A stretch of DNA of 64,000 nucleotides, taken from Pelagibacterium nitratireducens. Its GTDB lineage: Bacteria; Pseudomonadota; Alphaproteobacteria; Rhizobiales; Devosiaceae. The notes beneath the pieces were generated by a model. The model was not told the DNA's origin and searched no databases. It worked only from the letters and a program-made list of their open reading frames with translations. The stretch spans positions 586,001-650,000 of the forward strand of contig NZ_CP146275.1 of assembly GCF_037044555.1 (NCBI RefSeq), given 5' to 3'. Position numbers and translations under genes: made by a program. This document shows, in pieces, positions 36,029 through 45,785 of the stretch; within the stretch, counting starts at the first letter, position 1, and the number at the start of each line of letters is the position of its first letter.

Positions 36029-36646
36029 ATGACGAAAGAACATCAGCCGGTGGCGGTACGGCGGGGCTCGATCGGCGCCAAGCGCAATCCGGCCAGCCAG
36101 CAGGCCATTTTGGAGGCCGCCGAGGCTATCCTGCGCGAAGACGGGCTTTCGGGGTTTTCCATCGAGGCGGTGGCGCGGCGGGCACGGGCGGGCAAACCCA
36201 CAGTCTATCGCTGGTGGCCGTCCAGGGCTGCCCTGCTGCTCGACGTTTATCAGGGGTTCAAGAATGAACGCCAGTTTCCCGACACGGGAAATTTCGAGGA
36301 CGATCTGAGAGCGTTTCTGACCAATCAATTGATCGGGTTCTGGAGCGCTGGCATCTGCGGCATGGTCTTCCGATCGGTCATTGCCGAAGCCCAGAGCGAT
36401 CCGGGGGCCGCCGAGGCGCTGTTTGCCTATGAGCGGGGGCGGCGCAAATTTGCCGAGGTGTTGGTGGACAGGGCCAAGGCGCGCGGCGAAATCGACCCCA
36501 ATGCCGACAGCGCCGTCATCATCGAACTTCTGGCCGGCTTTGCCTGGCACCGTCTGCTGACCGGCCGGATCGAAGGCTCGGATGCCGACGTGGACAAGGT
36601 CGTTGCCACAATCGTGGCGGCGACAAAAAAGAACCCCGGCGTTTAG
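36029..36646 (+). CDS. TetR/AcrR family transcriptional regulator
   Basis: The 205-residue protein has an N-terminal TetR helix-turn-helix (residues 20-66, with SIEAVARRARAGKPTVYRWW) and a TetR_C-like ligand domain with YERGRRKFAEVL. AGGAAG lies eight bases upstream of the chosen ATG; the longer reading from 35966 lacks one. It is divergent from the small membrane protein and probably represses it through the twin palindromes. Its stop lies in the loop of the terminator of the convergent isomerase gene. Confidence 0.87.
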   Translation: MTKEHQPVAVRRGSIGAKRNPASQQAILEAAEAILREDGLSGFSIEAVARRARAGKPTVYRWWPSRAALLLDVYQGFKNERQFPDTGNFEDDLRAFLTNQLIGFWSAGICGMVFRSVIAEAQSDPGAAEALFAYERGRRKFAEVLVDRAKARGEIDPNADSAVIIELLAGFAWHRLLTGRIEGSDADVDKVVATIVAATKKNPGV

Positions 36647-36653
36647 GCCGGGG
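36625..36653 (-). terminator. Minus-strand terminator of the peptidylprolyl isomerase gene
   Basis: A 7-bp stem CCCCGGC/GCCGGGG with a 6-base loop is followed on the minus strand by TTCTTTTTT. The TetR stop codon lies in the loop region. Confidence 0.85.
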
Positions 36654-36681
36654 CTCGGAACAATTGGTCTATGCCAGGGTG

Positions 36682-37638
36682 TTAAATGCCGCCCTGGGCC
36701 TCGACCTGCGCGGCCAGATCGGCATCGTCGATCTCGATTTCCACGTCGGACTTGATCTCTTCGATGGCCGCTTCGTAGCTCTCATAGAGAACCTGCTGGG
36801 CGACCTGCTGGCGCACGTCCTCGAGCGGGGGTGCTTCGGAGAGACGACGGTCTTCGAGATAGATCAGGTGAAAGCCGAACTGGCTTTCGACCGGCTGGGA
36901 CATCTCGCCGACCTCGAGCGCCATCGCGGCCTGCTCGAATTCGGGGACCATCATGCCCGATGAGAAATAACCGAGATCACCGCCATTGGCGCTTGTACCG
37001 TCGGTGCCATATTCGCTGGCAGCATCGGCAAAGTCGCGTCCGGCTTCGATTTCGGCGCGGATTTCGTTGGCTTCCTGTTCGGTGGGCACCAGAATGTGGC
37101 GGGCCCGCACTTCGGGTTCAGGGGTGAAATCGGCGACCAGGTCCTCATAGGCAGCCTGGACGGCTTCCTCGGTGACCTGGGTTTCAACGATGGAGTTGAA
37201 AAAGGCGCGACGCAGGGCCTGATCCTCAAGATAGGCAAGGCGGCGGGTGAACGCTTCGCTTTCGTCAAGGCCATCCTCGCGGGCGGCGCTGGCCATCAGC
37301 TTCATGTCGATGACGACGGTCAAAAGAAAGCCGCGCCGCTGTTCGGCGGGAATGGACTGGAGTTCCTGGGTCAGCTCTTCGGCCGCCAGAACCAGATCGG
37401 CCTCGGTGATCTCTTCGCCGCCCACCGTGGCCAGGACCGTATCGGGTGAGACCGGTTCTGCGGGAGCAGCGGGCGCTGCCTGCTCGGCAGGAGCGGCGGG
37501 CGTTGCCTGCTCGGCTGCGGGGGCGGGTTCGTCGTTTTGCGCCCAGGCTGGAGCTGTGCTCAGCGAGACGGCAAGAACCGCCGGGATGAATACGGCCCGC
37601 AAGAGGCCGGCCACCGGAGCGGCGAAATCGGATGACAT
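36682..37638 (-). CDS. Periplasmic peptidylprolyl cis-trans isomerase (PpiC/SurA-like)
   Basis: The 318-residue precursor has a signal peptide ending APAWAQ (about residue 33), an Ala/Pro-rich linker, a SurA-type N-terminal helical domain and a parvulin domain (about residues 175-265). The parvulin has RARHILVPTEQEA, GTSANGGDLGYFSSG and QPVESQFGFHLI, the normal active-site elements. It assists folding of exported proteins. AGGAG lies upstream of the ATG; a reading from 37758 would run through low-quality sequence. It is divergent from secA, as in many relatives. Confidence 0.93.
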   Translation of the reverse strand: MSSDFAAPVAGLLRAVFIPAVLAVSLSTAPAWAQNDEPAPAAEQATPAAPAEQAAPAAPAEPVSPDTVLATVGGEEITEADLVLAAEELTQELQSIPAEQRRGFLLTVVIDMKLMASAAREDGLDESEAFTRRLAYLEDQALRRAFFNSIVETQVTEEAVQAAYEDLVADFTPEPEVRARHILVPTEQEANEIRAEIEAGRDFADAASEYGTDGTSANGGDLGYFSSGMMVPEFEQAAMALEVGEMSQPVESQFGFHLIYLEDRRLSEAPPLEDVRQQVAQQVLYESYEAAIEEIKSDVEIEIDDADLAAQVEAQGGI

Positions 37639-37912
37639 GATGAGATCTCTCCTTGTTTTTCCGAAGCCCGGGCCCCCCATCGCCCGAACCAAAGGTCCGG
37701 ATATGCGTTTAGCCCCGGACTTTGGCCGTGGTTTGTCCGATTTTGCCAACGTTGACAACCCATGGTGGCACTCTTACATCTCCTGCCGAAGTTTTCCGCG
37801 CTCCTTTCGGCAGCGCCCCGGCCTGCCGCCCTACCATTCGTGCAAGGCAAGTTCCGGGACGTCGCAACCGCCGAATCCGGGCGCATCCAACAGATTCTAA
37901 GGACAATTGTTC

Positions 37913-40579
37913 ATGGCTCTTGCAACGCTTGCCCGGAAGTTTTTCGGCTCGGCCAATGATCGGCGCGTCAAACGCTATCAATCCAATGTCGAGGCCATCA
38001 ACGCACTCGAGCCCGAGTTCGAAAAGCTCTCCGACGAACAATTGAGGGCCAAGACCGAGGAATTCCGGCAGCAATTGCGCGATGGGGCCAAGCTGGCCGA
38101 TGTGCTGGTTCCCGCCTTTGCCACTGTGCGCGAAGGCTCCAAGCGCGCGCTGGGCATGCGGCACTTCGACGTGCAGCTGATCGGTGGCATGGTGCTCAAC
38201 GAGCGGGCCATCACCGAAATGCGGACCGGTGAAGGCAAGACGCTGGTCGCAACGCTTTCGGCCTATCTCAATGCGCTCGAAGATAAGGGCGTGCACATCG
38301 TTACGGTCAACGACTATCTGGCACGCCGCGACAGCGAGTGGATGGGCCGGCTCTACGGCTTTCTGGGCCTGACCACCGGGGTGATCGTTCATGGCATCAA
38401 CGACACCGAGCGCAAGGCGGCCTACGATGCCGACATCACCTATGGCACCAACAACGAGTTCGGTTTCGACTATCTTCGCGACAACATGAAATATTCGCGC
38501 GCCCAGATGGTGCAGCGCGGACACAACTACGCGATCGTCGACGAAGTGGATTCGATCCTGATCGATGAGGCGCGCACCCCGCTGATCATTTCGGGGCCGT
38601 CCCAGGACCGCTCAGAGCTCTACAAGACCATCGACAAGTACATTCCGCTGCTGGTCGAGGAAGACTACACGATCGATGAAAAGCACCGCGCGGCCAATTT
38701 CACCGACGAGGGCATCGAAAAGCTCGAAGAGATCCTCGAACGCGATGGGCTGATCAAGTCCGGGTCGCTCTATGACATCGACAATGTCTCGATCGTCCAC
38801 CATCTCAATTCGGCGCTCAAGGCGCACAAGATCTTCAACCGCGACAAGGACTATATCGTCCGCGACGACAGCGTTGTGATCATCGACGAATTTACCGGCC
38901 GCATGATGCCGGGGCGGCGGTTTTCCGAAGGGTTGCACCAGGCGCTCGAAGCCAAGGAAGGCACCAAGATCCAGCCGGAAAACCAGACGCTGGCCTCGAT
39001 CACTTTTCAGAACTATTTCCGGCTCTACACAAAGCTGGCCGGCATGACCGGCACGGCCGATACCGAAGCGTCCGAATTTGCCGATATCTACGGGCTGGAC
39101 GTGGTGACCGTGCCCACCAACGTGCCGATCGCCCGTATCGACGAGAACGACCAGATCTATCGCTCGGTCGAAGAAAAATTCCAGGCCATTACCGACGAAG
39201 TGATCGAGTGCCGCTCGCGCAACCAGCCGGTTCTTGTGGGCACCACGTCGATCGAGCGCTCGGAAATGCTCGCGGACTTCCTCAAAAAGAAGGGCGTCAA
39301 GGACATCGCCGTCCTCAACGCCCGCCATCACGAGCAGGAAGCCCAGATCATCGCGGCGGCCGGTGTGCCGGGCGCCATCACGATTGCCACCAACATGGCC
39401 GGTCGCGGTACCGACATTCAGCTCGGCGGCAATCTGGAAATGCGCGTCGCCAATGAGGCCGAAGGTCTCGAAGCCGAGGCGCTCGAGAAAAAGACCGCAG
39501 AGATCAAAGCCGATATCGCCGAAAAGAAGAAGGAAGCGCTTGAGGCGGGCGGGTTGATGGTGATCGGCACCGAGCGTCATGAAAGCCGTCGCATCGATAA
39601 CCAGTTGCGCGGCCGGTCTGGCCGTCAGGGCGATCCGGGACGGTCGAAATTCTTCGTCTCGCTGCAGGACGACCTGATGCGCCGGTTCTTCCCTGAACGC
39701 ATGGAAAAGGTTCTGACCTCGCTGGGGCTGAAAGACGGCGAGTCGATTTCCGACGCCATGGTCACCAAGGCCATCGAGCGCGCCCAGACCCGCGTCGAGG
39801 GGCACAATTTCGACATCCGCAAGAACATCCTCAAATACGACGACGTGATGAACGATCAGCGCAAGGTGATCTTCGAGCAGCGCATCGAATTGATGGACGC
39901 CGAAAACGTCGCAGAGACGATCGCCGACATGCGCCACGACGTCGTGGATTCGCTGATCGCCAAATCGGCGCCCGAGCGGTCCTATCCTGAACAGTGGAAC
40001 ACCGAGCAGCTTGGGGCCGCGTGCAAGACCTATCTGGGCATCGAGCCCCCTCTGGCCCAATGGGCCGATGAGGAGGGCATGGATGTCGAGGTGCTGCGCG
40101 AGCGCATCATCAAGATGGCCGATGATTATGCGGCGGCCAAGGCGGCGCGCATCGGCCCCGAAACCATGCGCCAGATCGAAAAGAGCTTCATTCTGCAGTC
40201 GATCGACGGGCTGTGGCGCGAGCATCTGGTGACGCTCGATCATCTGTCCAAAGTGGTCGGCTGGCGCGGACTGGCGCAGCGCGATCCGCTCAATGAATAC
40301 AAGCAGGAAGCGTTCGAGCTGTTCTCGCTGCTTTTGACCAATCTTCGCGAACTGGTCACCACCCAGATGAGCCATTTCGAGATCAAGCCCCCCGAGCCGC
40401 AGGCACCTGCCCAGCTTCGCGAGAGCCATATCGATCCGGTGACGGGCGAGAACGAGGTGCGCGAAGAGGATGGACCCAAGGGTCAGTTGAGCCCCGAAGT
40501 CATGGCACGCACCCGGCGCAACGATCCGTGCCCGTGCGGCTCGGGCAAGAAATTCAAGCACTGCCACGGCGCCTTTTAG
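37913..40579 (+). CDS. secA: Preprotein translocase ATPase SecA
   Basis: The 888-residue protein has all SecA parts: the DEAD motor with MRTGEGKT and [12 protein letters not shown], the preprotein cross-linking region, the second motor domain with [10 protein letters not shown], and a C-terminal zinc motif [13 protein letters not shown]. It drives secretion through SecYEG. The ATG at 37913 has AAGGA about ten bases upstream; a TTG at 37907 is too close. Length is typical for the order. A terminator follows. Confidence 0.98.
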   Translation: MALATLARKFFGSANDRRVKRYQSNVEAINALEPEFEKLSDEQLRAKTEEFRQQLRDGAKLADVLVPAFATVREGSKRALGMRHFDVQLIGGMVLNERAITEMRTGEGKTLVATLSAYLNALEDKGVHIVTVNDYLARRDSEWMGRLYGFLGLTTGVIVHGINDTERKAAYDADITYGTNNEFGFDYLRDNMKYSRAQMVQRGHNYAIVDEVDSILIDEARTPLIISGPSQDRSELYKTIDKYIPLLVEEDYTIDEKHRAANFTDEGIEKLEEILERDGLIKSGSLYDIDNVSIVHHLNSALKAHKIFNRDKDYIVRDDSVVIIDEFTGRMMPGRRFSEGLHQALEAKEGTKIQPENQTLASITFQNYFRLYTKLAGMTGTADTEASEFADIYGLDVVTVPTNVPIARIDENDQIYRSVEEKFQAITDEVIECRSRNQPVLVGTTSIERSEMLADFLKKKGVKDIAVLNARHHEQEAQIIAAAGVPGAITIATNMAGRGTDIQLGGNLEMRVANEAEGLEAEALEKKTAEIKADIAEKKKEALEAGGLMVIGTERHESRRIDNQLRGRSGRQGDPGRSKFFVSLQDDLMRRFFPERMEKVLTSLGLKDGESISDAMVTKAIERAQTRVEGHNFDIRKNILKYDDVMNDQRKVIFEQRIELMDAENVAETIADMRHDVVDSLIAKSAPERSYPEQWNTEQLGAACKTYLGIEPPLAQWADEEGMDVEVLRERIIKMADDYAAAKAARIGPETMRQIEKSFILQSIDGLWREHLVTLDHLSKVVGWRGLAQRDPLNEYKQEAFELFSLLLTNLRELVTTQMSHFEIKPPEPQAPAQLRESHIDPVTGENEVREEDGPKGQLSPEVMARTRRNDPCPCGSGKKFKHCHGAF

Positions 40580-40604
40580 ACGGGCCGCATAGTGATTGTT
40601 CCAG

Positions 40605-40635
40605 ATCCCCGGCGCGCCGCTCCGGGGATTTTTTT
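40605..40635 (+). terminator. secA terminator
   Basis: An 8-bp stem ATCCCCGG/CCGGGGAT with a 9-base loop is followed by a run of T. Confidence 0.9.
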
Positions 40636-40707
40636 GTCATCGGTCGCGCCGGGCACGGGAACCCTTTAGGGTGGTCTGCATTTGTGAACGCGCCTCGGGG
40701 GATTGAA

Positions 40708-42474
40708 TTGACCTACGAACAGATCGTGCTTTTTGTCCTTCTGGGATTGGTGCTCGCGGGGCTCTTGTGGGGCAAGTGGCGATATGACCTCGTTGCCTTT
40801 GCGGCGCTGATCGTTGGGGTGGTCATGGGCGTGGTGCCGGCCCAGACCGCGTTTTCAGGCTTTGGCAATGATGCGACGATCATCATCGCCCTGGTGCTCG
40901 TTGTGACGGCGGGCCTGTCGCGTTCGGGGGCCGTCGATCTCATCACCCGGTACGCTGTGGACCGCGACCGTTCCCTGCCCATCCACATTTCGGTCATGGG
41001 AGGCATCGGTGCGGTTTTTTCGGGCTTCATGAACAATGTCGCGGCGCTGGCCATTCTGATGCCGGTGGACGTGCAGGCGGCGCAAAAGGCGAACCGTTCG
41101 CCGGCCTCCTCGCTGATGCCGCTGGCTTTTGCCACGATCCTTGGCGGCATGCTGACCATGATCGGCACGCCCCCCAACATCATCATCGCCGCCTATCGTG
41201 AGCGGGCCATGGGCAACAGCTTCACGATGTTCGATTTCACACCCGTCGGCCTTGTGTGCGCGCTTGCCGGTGTGGCGTTTATCGGGCTTGTGGGCTGGCG
41301 GTTGATCCCGGTGCGGGGCAAGGGCGCGGGCGCCGAGTTGCGCGCCTCGGCCAGTTATACGACCGAACTGGTGGTCACCGAGAAATCAAAAGCCAAGGGT
41401 CAGCGGGTGCGCGATCTGGACGCCGAGGCCGAAGAGCATGATTGCGCCATCGTGGGGCTGGTGCGCCGCAACAAGCGCATGCCGGGCCGAGCGCGCTGGG
41501 AAAAGATCGGAAAAGGCGATCTGCTTGTCGTTCACGGCACGGCCGAGGCGATTTCGGCACTGGCCGGTGCGTTGCAGGTCGACCTGCAGGGCCGTTCGGG
41601 GGAAAGCGCCCAATTGTCGTCGGACCTCAAGATGGTCGAGGCGGTGGTGACCACCGACAGCCGTGTCGTGGGCAGGATCGCCAATGATGTGCGGGTTATG
41701 CAGCGCAATGGCGTCGTCATGCTGGGCCTGTCGCGGCGCGGCCGGGCCATCACCGAGCGGGTGCGCCGCACCCCGCTCGAGGTGGGCGACGTTTTGTTGT
41801 TGCTCGGCCATCAGGACGCCATCGACGACGTCGTCACCCGCATGGAGTGTCTGCCCGTTGCCTCGAGCGTTGCTGTGACGCGGCACGAAAAGGCGCTGGC
41901 GGCCATCGGGCTCTTCGCGGCAGCGGTGGGAGTAGGGGCGTTCGGACTGGTTCCGCTCACCGTGGCGCTCGGGGCGGTGGCCGTCCTCTATGTGCTTTTC
42001 GACATCCTGCCGGTGCGTGAGATCTACGAGGCGATCGAATGGCCGGTCGTTGTGCTGCTCGGCTCGCTGCTTCCCATCGGGATGGCGCTGGAGACCTCGG
42101 GCGGTGCCCAGCTCATAGCGGAATGGCTGGCGATGTTTGGACAACATGCTCCGGCCTGGGTGACACTTGCCGCGGTGCTGGTGTTTACCATGACGCTTTC
42201 GGACGTTCTCAACAATGCGGCGACAGCGGTGATCTTTGCGCCGGTCGCATACGGGCTGGCCCAGATATTGGGGGTCAATCCCGATGCGTTCCTGATGGCG
42301 GTGGCCATCGGGGCGAGTTGCGCCTTTCTTACCCCGATCGGGCACAACAACAACGCGCTGATCATGGGGCCGGGCGGCTATCGGTTCGGCGATTACTGGC
42401 GCATGGGCCTGCCGCTCGAAATCATTATCACCGTGGTCGGCGTGCCGGCCATCATGGTGTTCTGGCCGTTGTGA
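40708..42474 (+). CDS. SLC13-type anion permease with two TrkA-C (RCK_C) domains
   Basis: The 588-residue protein has two halves of membrane helices around two soluble RCK_C/TrkA_C domains (about residues 220-300 and 310-390). The transport halves carry FMNNVAALAILMP, IGTPPNIII and TPIGHNNNALIMGPGGYRF, which are typical of the CitT/SLC13 permeases of the SAC type. Such proteins may carry sulfate or dicarboxylates; the substrate is not visible. The start is TTG at 40708 with GGGGGA eight bases upstream; no ATG lies nearby. Confidence 0.87.
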   Translation: MTYEQIVLFVLLGLVLAGLLWGKWRYDLVAFAALIVGVVMGVVPAQTAFSGFGNDATIIIALVLVVTAGLSRSGAVDLITRYAVDRDRSLPIHISVMGGIGAVFSGFMNNVAALAILMPVDVQAAQKANRSPASSLMPLAFATILGGMLTMIGTPPNIIIAAYRERAMGNSFTMFDFTPVGLVCALAGVAFIGLVGWRLIPVRGKGAGAELRASASYTTELVVTEKSKAKGQRVRDLDAEAEEHDCAIVGLVRRNKRMPGRARWEKIGKGDLLVVHGTAEAISALAGALQVDLQGRSGESAQLSSDLKMVEAVVTTDSRVVGRIANDVRVMQRNGVVMLGLSRRGRAITERVRRTPLEVGDVLLLLGHQDAIDDVVTRMECLPVASSVAVTRHEKALAAIGLFAAAVGVGAFGLVPLTVALGAVAVLYVLFDILPVREIYEAIEWPVVVLLGSLLPIGMALETSGGAQLIAEWLAMFGQHAPAWVTLAAVLVFTMTLSDVLNNAATAVIFAPVAYGLAQILGVNPDAFLMAVAIGASCAFLTPIGHNNNALIMGPGGYRFGDYWRMGLPLEIIITVVGVPAIMVFWPL

Positions 42475-42477
42475 CGC

Positions 42478-43338
42478 TCAGGGCTTCGACGTGTCCTTGA
42501 GCACGTCGTGCAGGCTGGTCCGGGCCGAGCCGGGCCGCAAGGGCTTTTGCTGGCTTTCATGAGGCGCCCAGCCCGAGAGCCACAAGATTTCGAGGCTGGC
42601 GCGGACCCTGCCGTCGGGATCGGAAAAACGCTCGGCATAAATCTCGGCAGCGCGCATCAGATGGCGCGGGGTCAGCATGCGGGTATCGCGGCCGGCCAGC
42701 GGATTGGTGACCCCCAATGCCCGCAATTCATCAAACAGGGCGAGCGGGGTCCGGTAGCGCACCGTATGGGTTTCAAGATCGGTGACAGGCAGGGCAAAGC
42801 CGGCGCGCTGGAGCAGGCTGCCGGCGTCGCGCACATCGATCATCGGCGCGACGCGGGGGGAAACGCCGCCCAGAATTTCCACGTCGGCGGCGAGGAACGC
42901 ATCGCGCAATTCGCTCAGCGTGCGCCCGCCGATGGCGGCGGCGATCAAAAGCCCGTCGGGGGCAATGTGGCGGCGCAGGTTTTCGAGAAAGCCGGGCACG
43001 TCGTTGACGGTCTGAAGATCGAGGAGCGAGACGATCAGATCGTAGTCGCGGGCGGGCAGGCTCAGATGTTCGGGATCGGCCAGCGCAAAGCCGTCGACCT
43101 CAAGCAGGGACGAGATTTTTTCAAAACGGATCGGGCCGTTTGCCGACTGCGCCGTGTCGGGCAGCAGTGCTGGATCGGGGCCCATGATGAGCGCCTTTGG
43201 AAATGCCCGCGTTACCGGAGCGAGGCGGTCGGCGAGGTCTGCGACCACCAGATCGGTCACGAAATCGGGCTGCCCTTTGCGCTTGGCAAAATTGGCGGCG
43301 AGGCGGGTGCGGTCGAAAACGAGCGGGGGCTGGGTCAT
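42478..43338 (-). CDS. SAM-dependent methyltransferase domain protein (NDUFAF5/BioC-like)
   Basis: The 286-residue protein begins MTQPPLVFDRTRLAANFAKR. It has a class I methyltransferase core with LIVSLLDLQTVNDVPGFL and HIAPDGLLIAAAIGG in place of the usual post-I motifs. Motif I is weak (LIMGPDPALL). This divergent type is commonly found next to comF in alphaproteobacteria and resembles the mitochondrial complex I assembly factor NDUFAF5, which is an arginine hydroxylase or methyltransferase-like. A longer reading back to 43893 is the shadow of comF. Exact activity is unknown. Confidence 0.8.
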   Translation of the reverse strand: MTQPPLVFDRTRLAANFAKRKGQPDFVTDLVVADLADRLAPVTRAFPKALIMGPDPALLPDTAQSANGPIRFEKISSLLEVDGFALADPEHLSLPARDYDLIVSLLDLQTVNDVPGFLENLRRHIAPDGLLIAAAIGGRTLSELRDAFLAADVEILGGVSPRVAPMIDVRDAGSLLQRAGFALPVTDLETHTVRYRTPLALFDELRALGVTNPLAGRDTRMLTPRHLMRAAEIYAERFSDPDGRVRASLEILWLSGWAPHESQQKPLRPGSARTSLHDVLKDTSKP

Positions 43339-43386
43339 GGTCCCGACCATATGGCGCAGGAATGGATGGCGTGCAATGATCGGTTC

Positions 43387-44174
43387 ATGGTTGGGGCGAT
43401 GGAAAATCGGGGCAGACCCTTTGCGCTGCGGCTGTGCGCCCTTGCGACTTCGGCCGGGGCGCGGGCGCTGGATCTGGCGTTTCCGCCGGTGTGCCTGGCG
43501 TGTAGCGCTGCGGTTTTGACGCCCGACGGGCTGTGTCCGTCCTGCTGGGGTCAGTTGATCCCTATTCGCGCCCCTTCTGTCCCGTGCTGGGGTTGCCCTT
43601 TGCGTCCGACATGGGCGAGGGAGCGCTGTCGGTCCAGGCGATTGCCAACCCGCCGCCATTTGCCCGGGCCCGCTCGGCCGTCGCCTATACCGATCTGGCG
43701 CGAAAACTGGTCTCGAAGATGAAATATTCCGACCGACCCGAGATTGCGCTGTTCTGTGCGCGGATGATGGTGTCGGCAGGTCACGAGCTTTTGGGGCCCG
43801 ATGCCGTTCTGGTGCCCTTGCACCCGGCGCGCCAGCGCGAGCGGCGGTACAATCAATCGTCCGAGTTGGCCCGCACCATTGGCCGCCTTGCAAAATGCGA
43901 TCTGCATACCGACCTTATCGTCAGACACAAACGCACCATCCAACAGGTCGGGCTCAACGCGTCCCAGCGCGCCCGCAATGTCGATGGGGCGTTTCGGGTC
44001 GATCCGGCGCGTCTGGATCGACTGGGCGCACGGCGCGTTGTGCTTGTCGACGATGTGCTGACCACGGGCGCCACCGCCTCGGCGGCGGCCAAGGCACTCA
44101 AGCGGGTCGGTGTATCGCAGGTCGATGTGCTCAGCTTTGCCCGCGTTGTGTTCGACACCGATATGACAGTATAA
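43387..44174 (+). pseudogene. comF: ComF family protein (double zinc ribbon plus phosphoribosyltransferase), frameshifted
   Basis: The protein is split over two reading frames. Frame one (from 43387 or 43399) gives the zinc ribbon: LDLAFPPVCLACSAAVL and CPSCWGQLIPI. Frame two (from about 43565) gives RPFCPVLGLPFASDMGEGAL and the phosphoribosyltransferase domain with VLVDDVLTTGATA. Adding one C to the run of four at 43571-43574 would join them as ...LIPIRAPFCPVLG..., which matches intact ComF proteins. So this is either a real one-base deletion or an assembly error. ComF-type proteins are linked to DNA uptake. The second half alone could still be translated from GTG/ATG codons, but would lack the zinc ribbon. 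Confidence 0.8.
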
Positions 44175-44203
44175 CTGCCACTATTGACTGGAGTTTTGAA
44201 TAA

Positions 44204-44464
44204 ATGACCAAGGTCGAAATCTATACCACTCCCACATGCCCCTATTGCCACGCCGCAAAGGCGCTGTTGGGCGACAAGGGTGTTGCGTTCGAAGAAATTA
44301 CCGTGCTCGATCCCGATTTGCGCGCTTCCATGACCCAGCGCGCCAATGGGCGGCGCACGGTGCCGCAGATCTTTGTCGGGGATACCCATGTGGGCGGTTA
44401 TGATGATCTGGCCGCGCTCGAGCGGCAGGGCAAGCTCGATCCCTTGCTCGAGAGTGCGGCGTGA
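44204..44464 (+). CDS. grxC: Glutaredoxin 3
   Basis: The 86-residue protein has the dithiol site CPYC (Cys12, Cys15) and the glutathione-binding elements GRRTVPQIFV and HVGGYDDL. It reduces disulfides using glutathione. The stop overlaps the GTG of the next gene (GTGA). This grxC-nitrilase-DUF1178 order is conserved in Hyphomicrobiales. Confidence 0.96.
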   Translation: MTKVEIYTTPTCPYCHAAKALLGDKGVAFEEITVLDPDLRASMTQRANGRRTVPQIFVGDTHVGGYDDLAALERQGKLDPLLESAA

Positions 44465-45336
44465 GCCAAACCATACCCGTTGCCCTTGTCCAGATGAACT
44501 CGGGGCTCGGCGCAAAGGATAATCTCGACACGATAGAAGCGCGGGTCGCCGAGGCACGGCGGGCCGGAGCCGTTTATGTCCTGACACCGGAAATGAGCGT
44601 GGTTTTTGCAAGAAATCGCGCCGGGTTGCAGGCCGAGGCCGAACGCTGGGAGAATAATGGGGCCATCGCCCGGCTGGCCGGTATCGCGAGAGAAAATGGC
44701 GTTTTCCTTCATATCGGCTCACTCGCAATAGCGCTCGAGGGCGGACGGTTTGCCAACCGCTCGGTGCTGTTTGATCCAGAGGGCGAGATCGTTTCGCGCT
44801 ACGACAAGATCCATCTTTTCGATGCCGATATCGATGGCGAGAACGGCTATCGCGAAAGCGCCACCTATGCTGGTGGGGACACGGCGGTGGTGGCCGACAT
44901 CGTGCCATTTAAGCTCGGCATTTCCATCTGCTATGATTTGCGCTTCCCGGCGCTCTATCGCACGCTGGCGACGGCCGGCGCGCAGGTGATCGTCGTGCCC
45001 TCGGCCTTTACGGTGCCGACCGGAGAGGCGCACTGGCACGTGTTGTTGCAGGCGCGGGCGATTGAAACGGGTTGTTTCATCCTGGCGGCGGCGCAGGGTG
45101 GGAGCCACGAAAACGGGCGGTCGACCTATGGCCATTCGCTGATCGTTTCGCCCTGGGGCGAGGTGATTGCCGAGGCCGATGGAGCCGAACCGGGTCTGGT
45201 GGTGGCCGAACTGGACCTTGACGCGGTGGCCGCGGCGCGGCAAAGGGTGCCTGCGCTTGCCAATGAGCGCGCGTTCACGCTCGCGCCCGGGCCATTGCCG
45301 TTTGCAAGCGATCTGAAAACCCAAGCGGGGAATTGA
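44461..45336 (+). CDS. Carbon-nitrogen hydrolase family protein (nitrilase superfamily)
   Basis: The 291-residue protein has the complete catalytic triad: Glu44 (LTPEMSVVF), Lys116 (YDKIHLFD) and Cys157 (ISICYDLRFP). It resembles the Nit1/Nit2 branch, which hydrolyses deaminated glutathione or alpha-keto acid amides; the adjacent glutaredoxin gene fits that role but does not prove it. It starts at GTG, overlapping the grxC stop. Confidence 0.9.
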   Translation: MSQTIPVALVQMNSGLGAKDNLDTIEARVAEARRAGAVYVLTPEMSVVFARNRAGLQAEAERWENNGAIARLAGIARENGVFLHIGSLAIALEGGRFANRSVLFDPEGEIVSRYDKIHLFDADIDGENGYRESATYAGGDTAVVADIVPFKLGISICYDLRFPALYRTLATAGAQVIVVPSAFTVPTGEAHWHVLLQARAIETGCFILAAAQGGSHENGRSTYGHSLIVSPWGEVIAEADGAEPGLVVAELDLDAVAAARQRVPALANERAFTLAPGPLPFASDLKTQAGN

Positions 45337-45338
45337 AA

Positions 45339-45761
45339 GTGATCCAGTTCACGCTCGCCTGCGGTGCAGGCCACAAATTCGATGCCTGGTTCAGAAACGC
45401 CGAGGCCTATGACGAGCAATCGGCGCGCGGGGTTCTGATCTGTCCGATCTGCAATTCCTCGCAGGTGGAAAAGGCGTTGATGGCGCCCGCCGTCTCACGG
45501 TCGAGCGACAAGGTCTCGCTTTCGGCCGGCCATCCCGAGCATGGCGAGTTCTTGAAGGCCATGCGCGCCCTGCGCCAGAAAATGACGTCGGAAGCCGATT
45601 ATGTCGGCGACAAATTCGCCGAGGAAGCGCGCAAGATCCATTACGAGGAAGCCGAAGCGCGTGGCATCTACGGCGAGGCGACCAAGGATGAGGTGGTGAG
45701 CCTGATCGATGAGGGCATCGAATTCATGCCGCTGCCCACTGTGCCCGACGAGCACAATTAA
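45339..45761 (+). CDS. DUF1178 family protein
   Basis: The 140-residue protein begins MIQFTLACGAGHKFDAWF and has CPICNSSQVEKALMAP, a two-part zinc-ribbon-like cysteine set. The C-terminus has RKIHYEEAEARGIYGEAT, as in DUF1178 proteins. Function is unknown. The GTG at 45339 gives the normal family start; a TTG six bases earlier overlaps the nitrilase stop. Confidence 0.9.
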   Translation: MIQFTLACGAGHKFDAWFRNAEAYDEQSARGVLICPICNSSQVEKALMAPAVSRSSDKVSLSAGHPEHGEFLKAMRALRQKMTSEADYVGDKFAEEARKIHYEEAEARGIYGEATKDEVVSLIDEGIEFMPLPTVPDEHN

Positions 45762-45785
45762 GGCTCGGCCGGGCACATTCCGATA

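Noticed and set aside
37907..37912. TTG start for secA two codons upstream
   Set aside because: The AAGGA ribosome site is too close; the ATG at 37913 fits and matches SecA proteins.
38612..40567. A 651-residue open reading frame antisense to secA
   Set aside because: secA is certain, and the antisense reading has the composition of a codon shadow.
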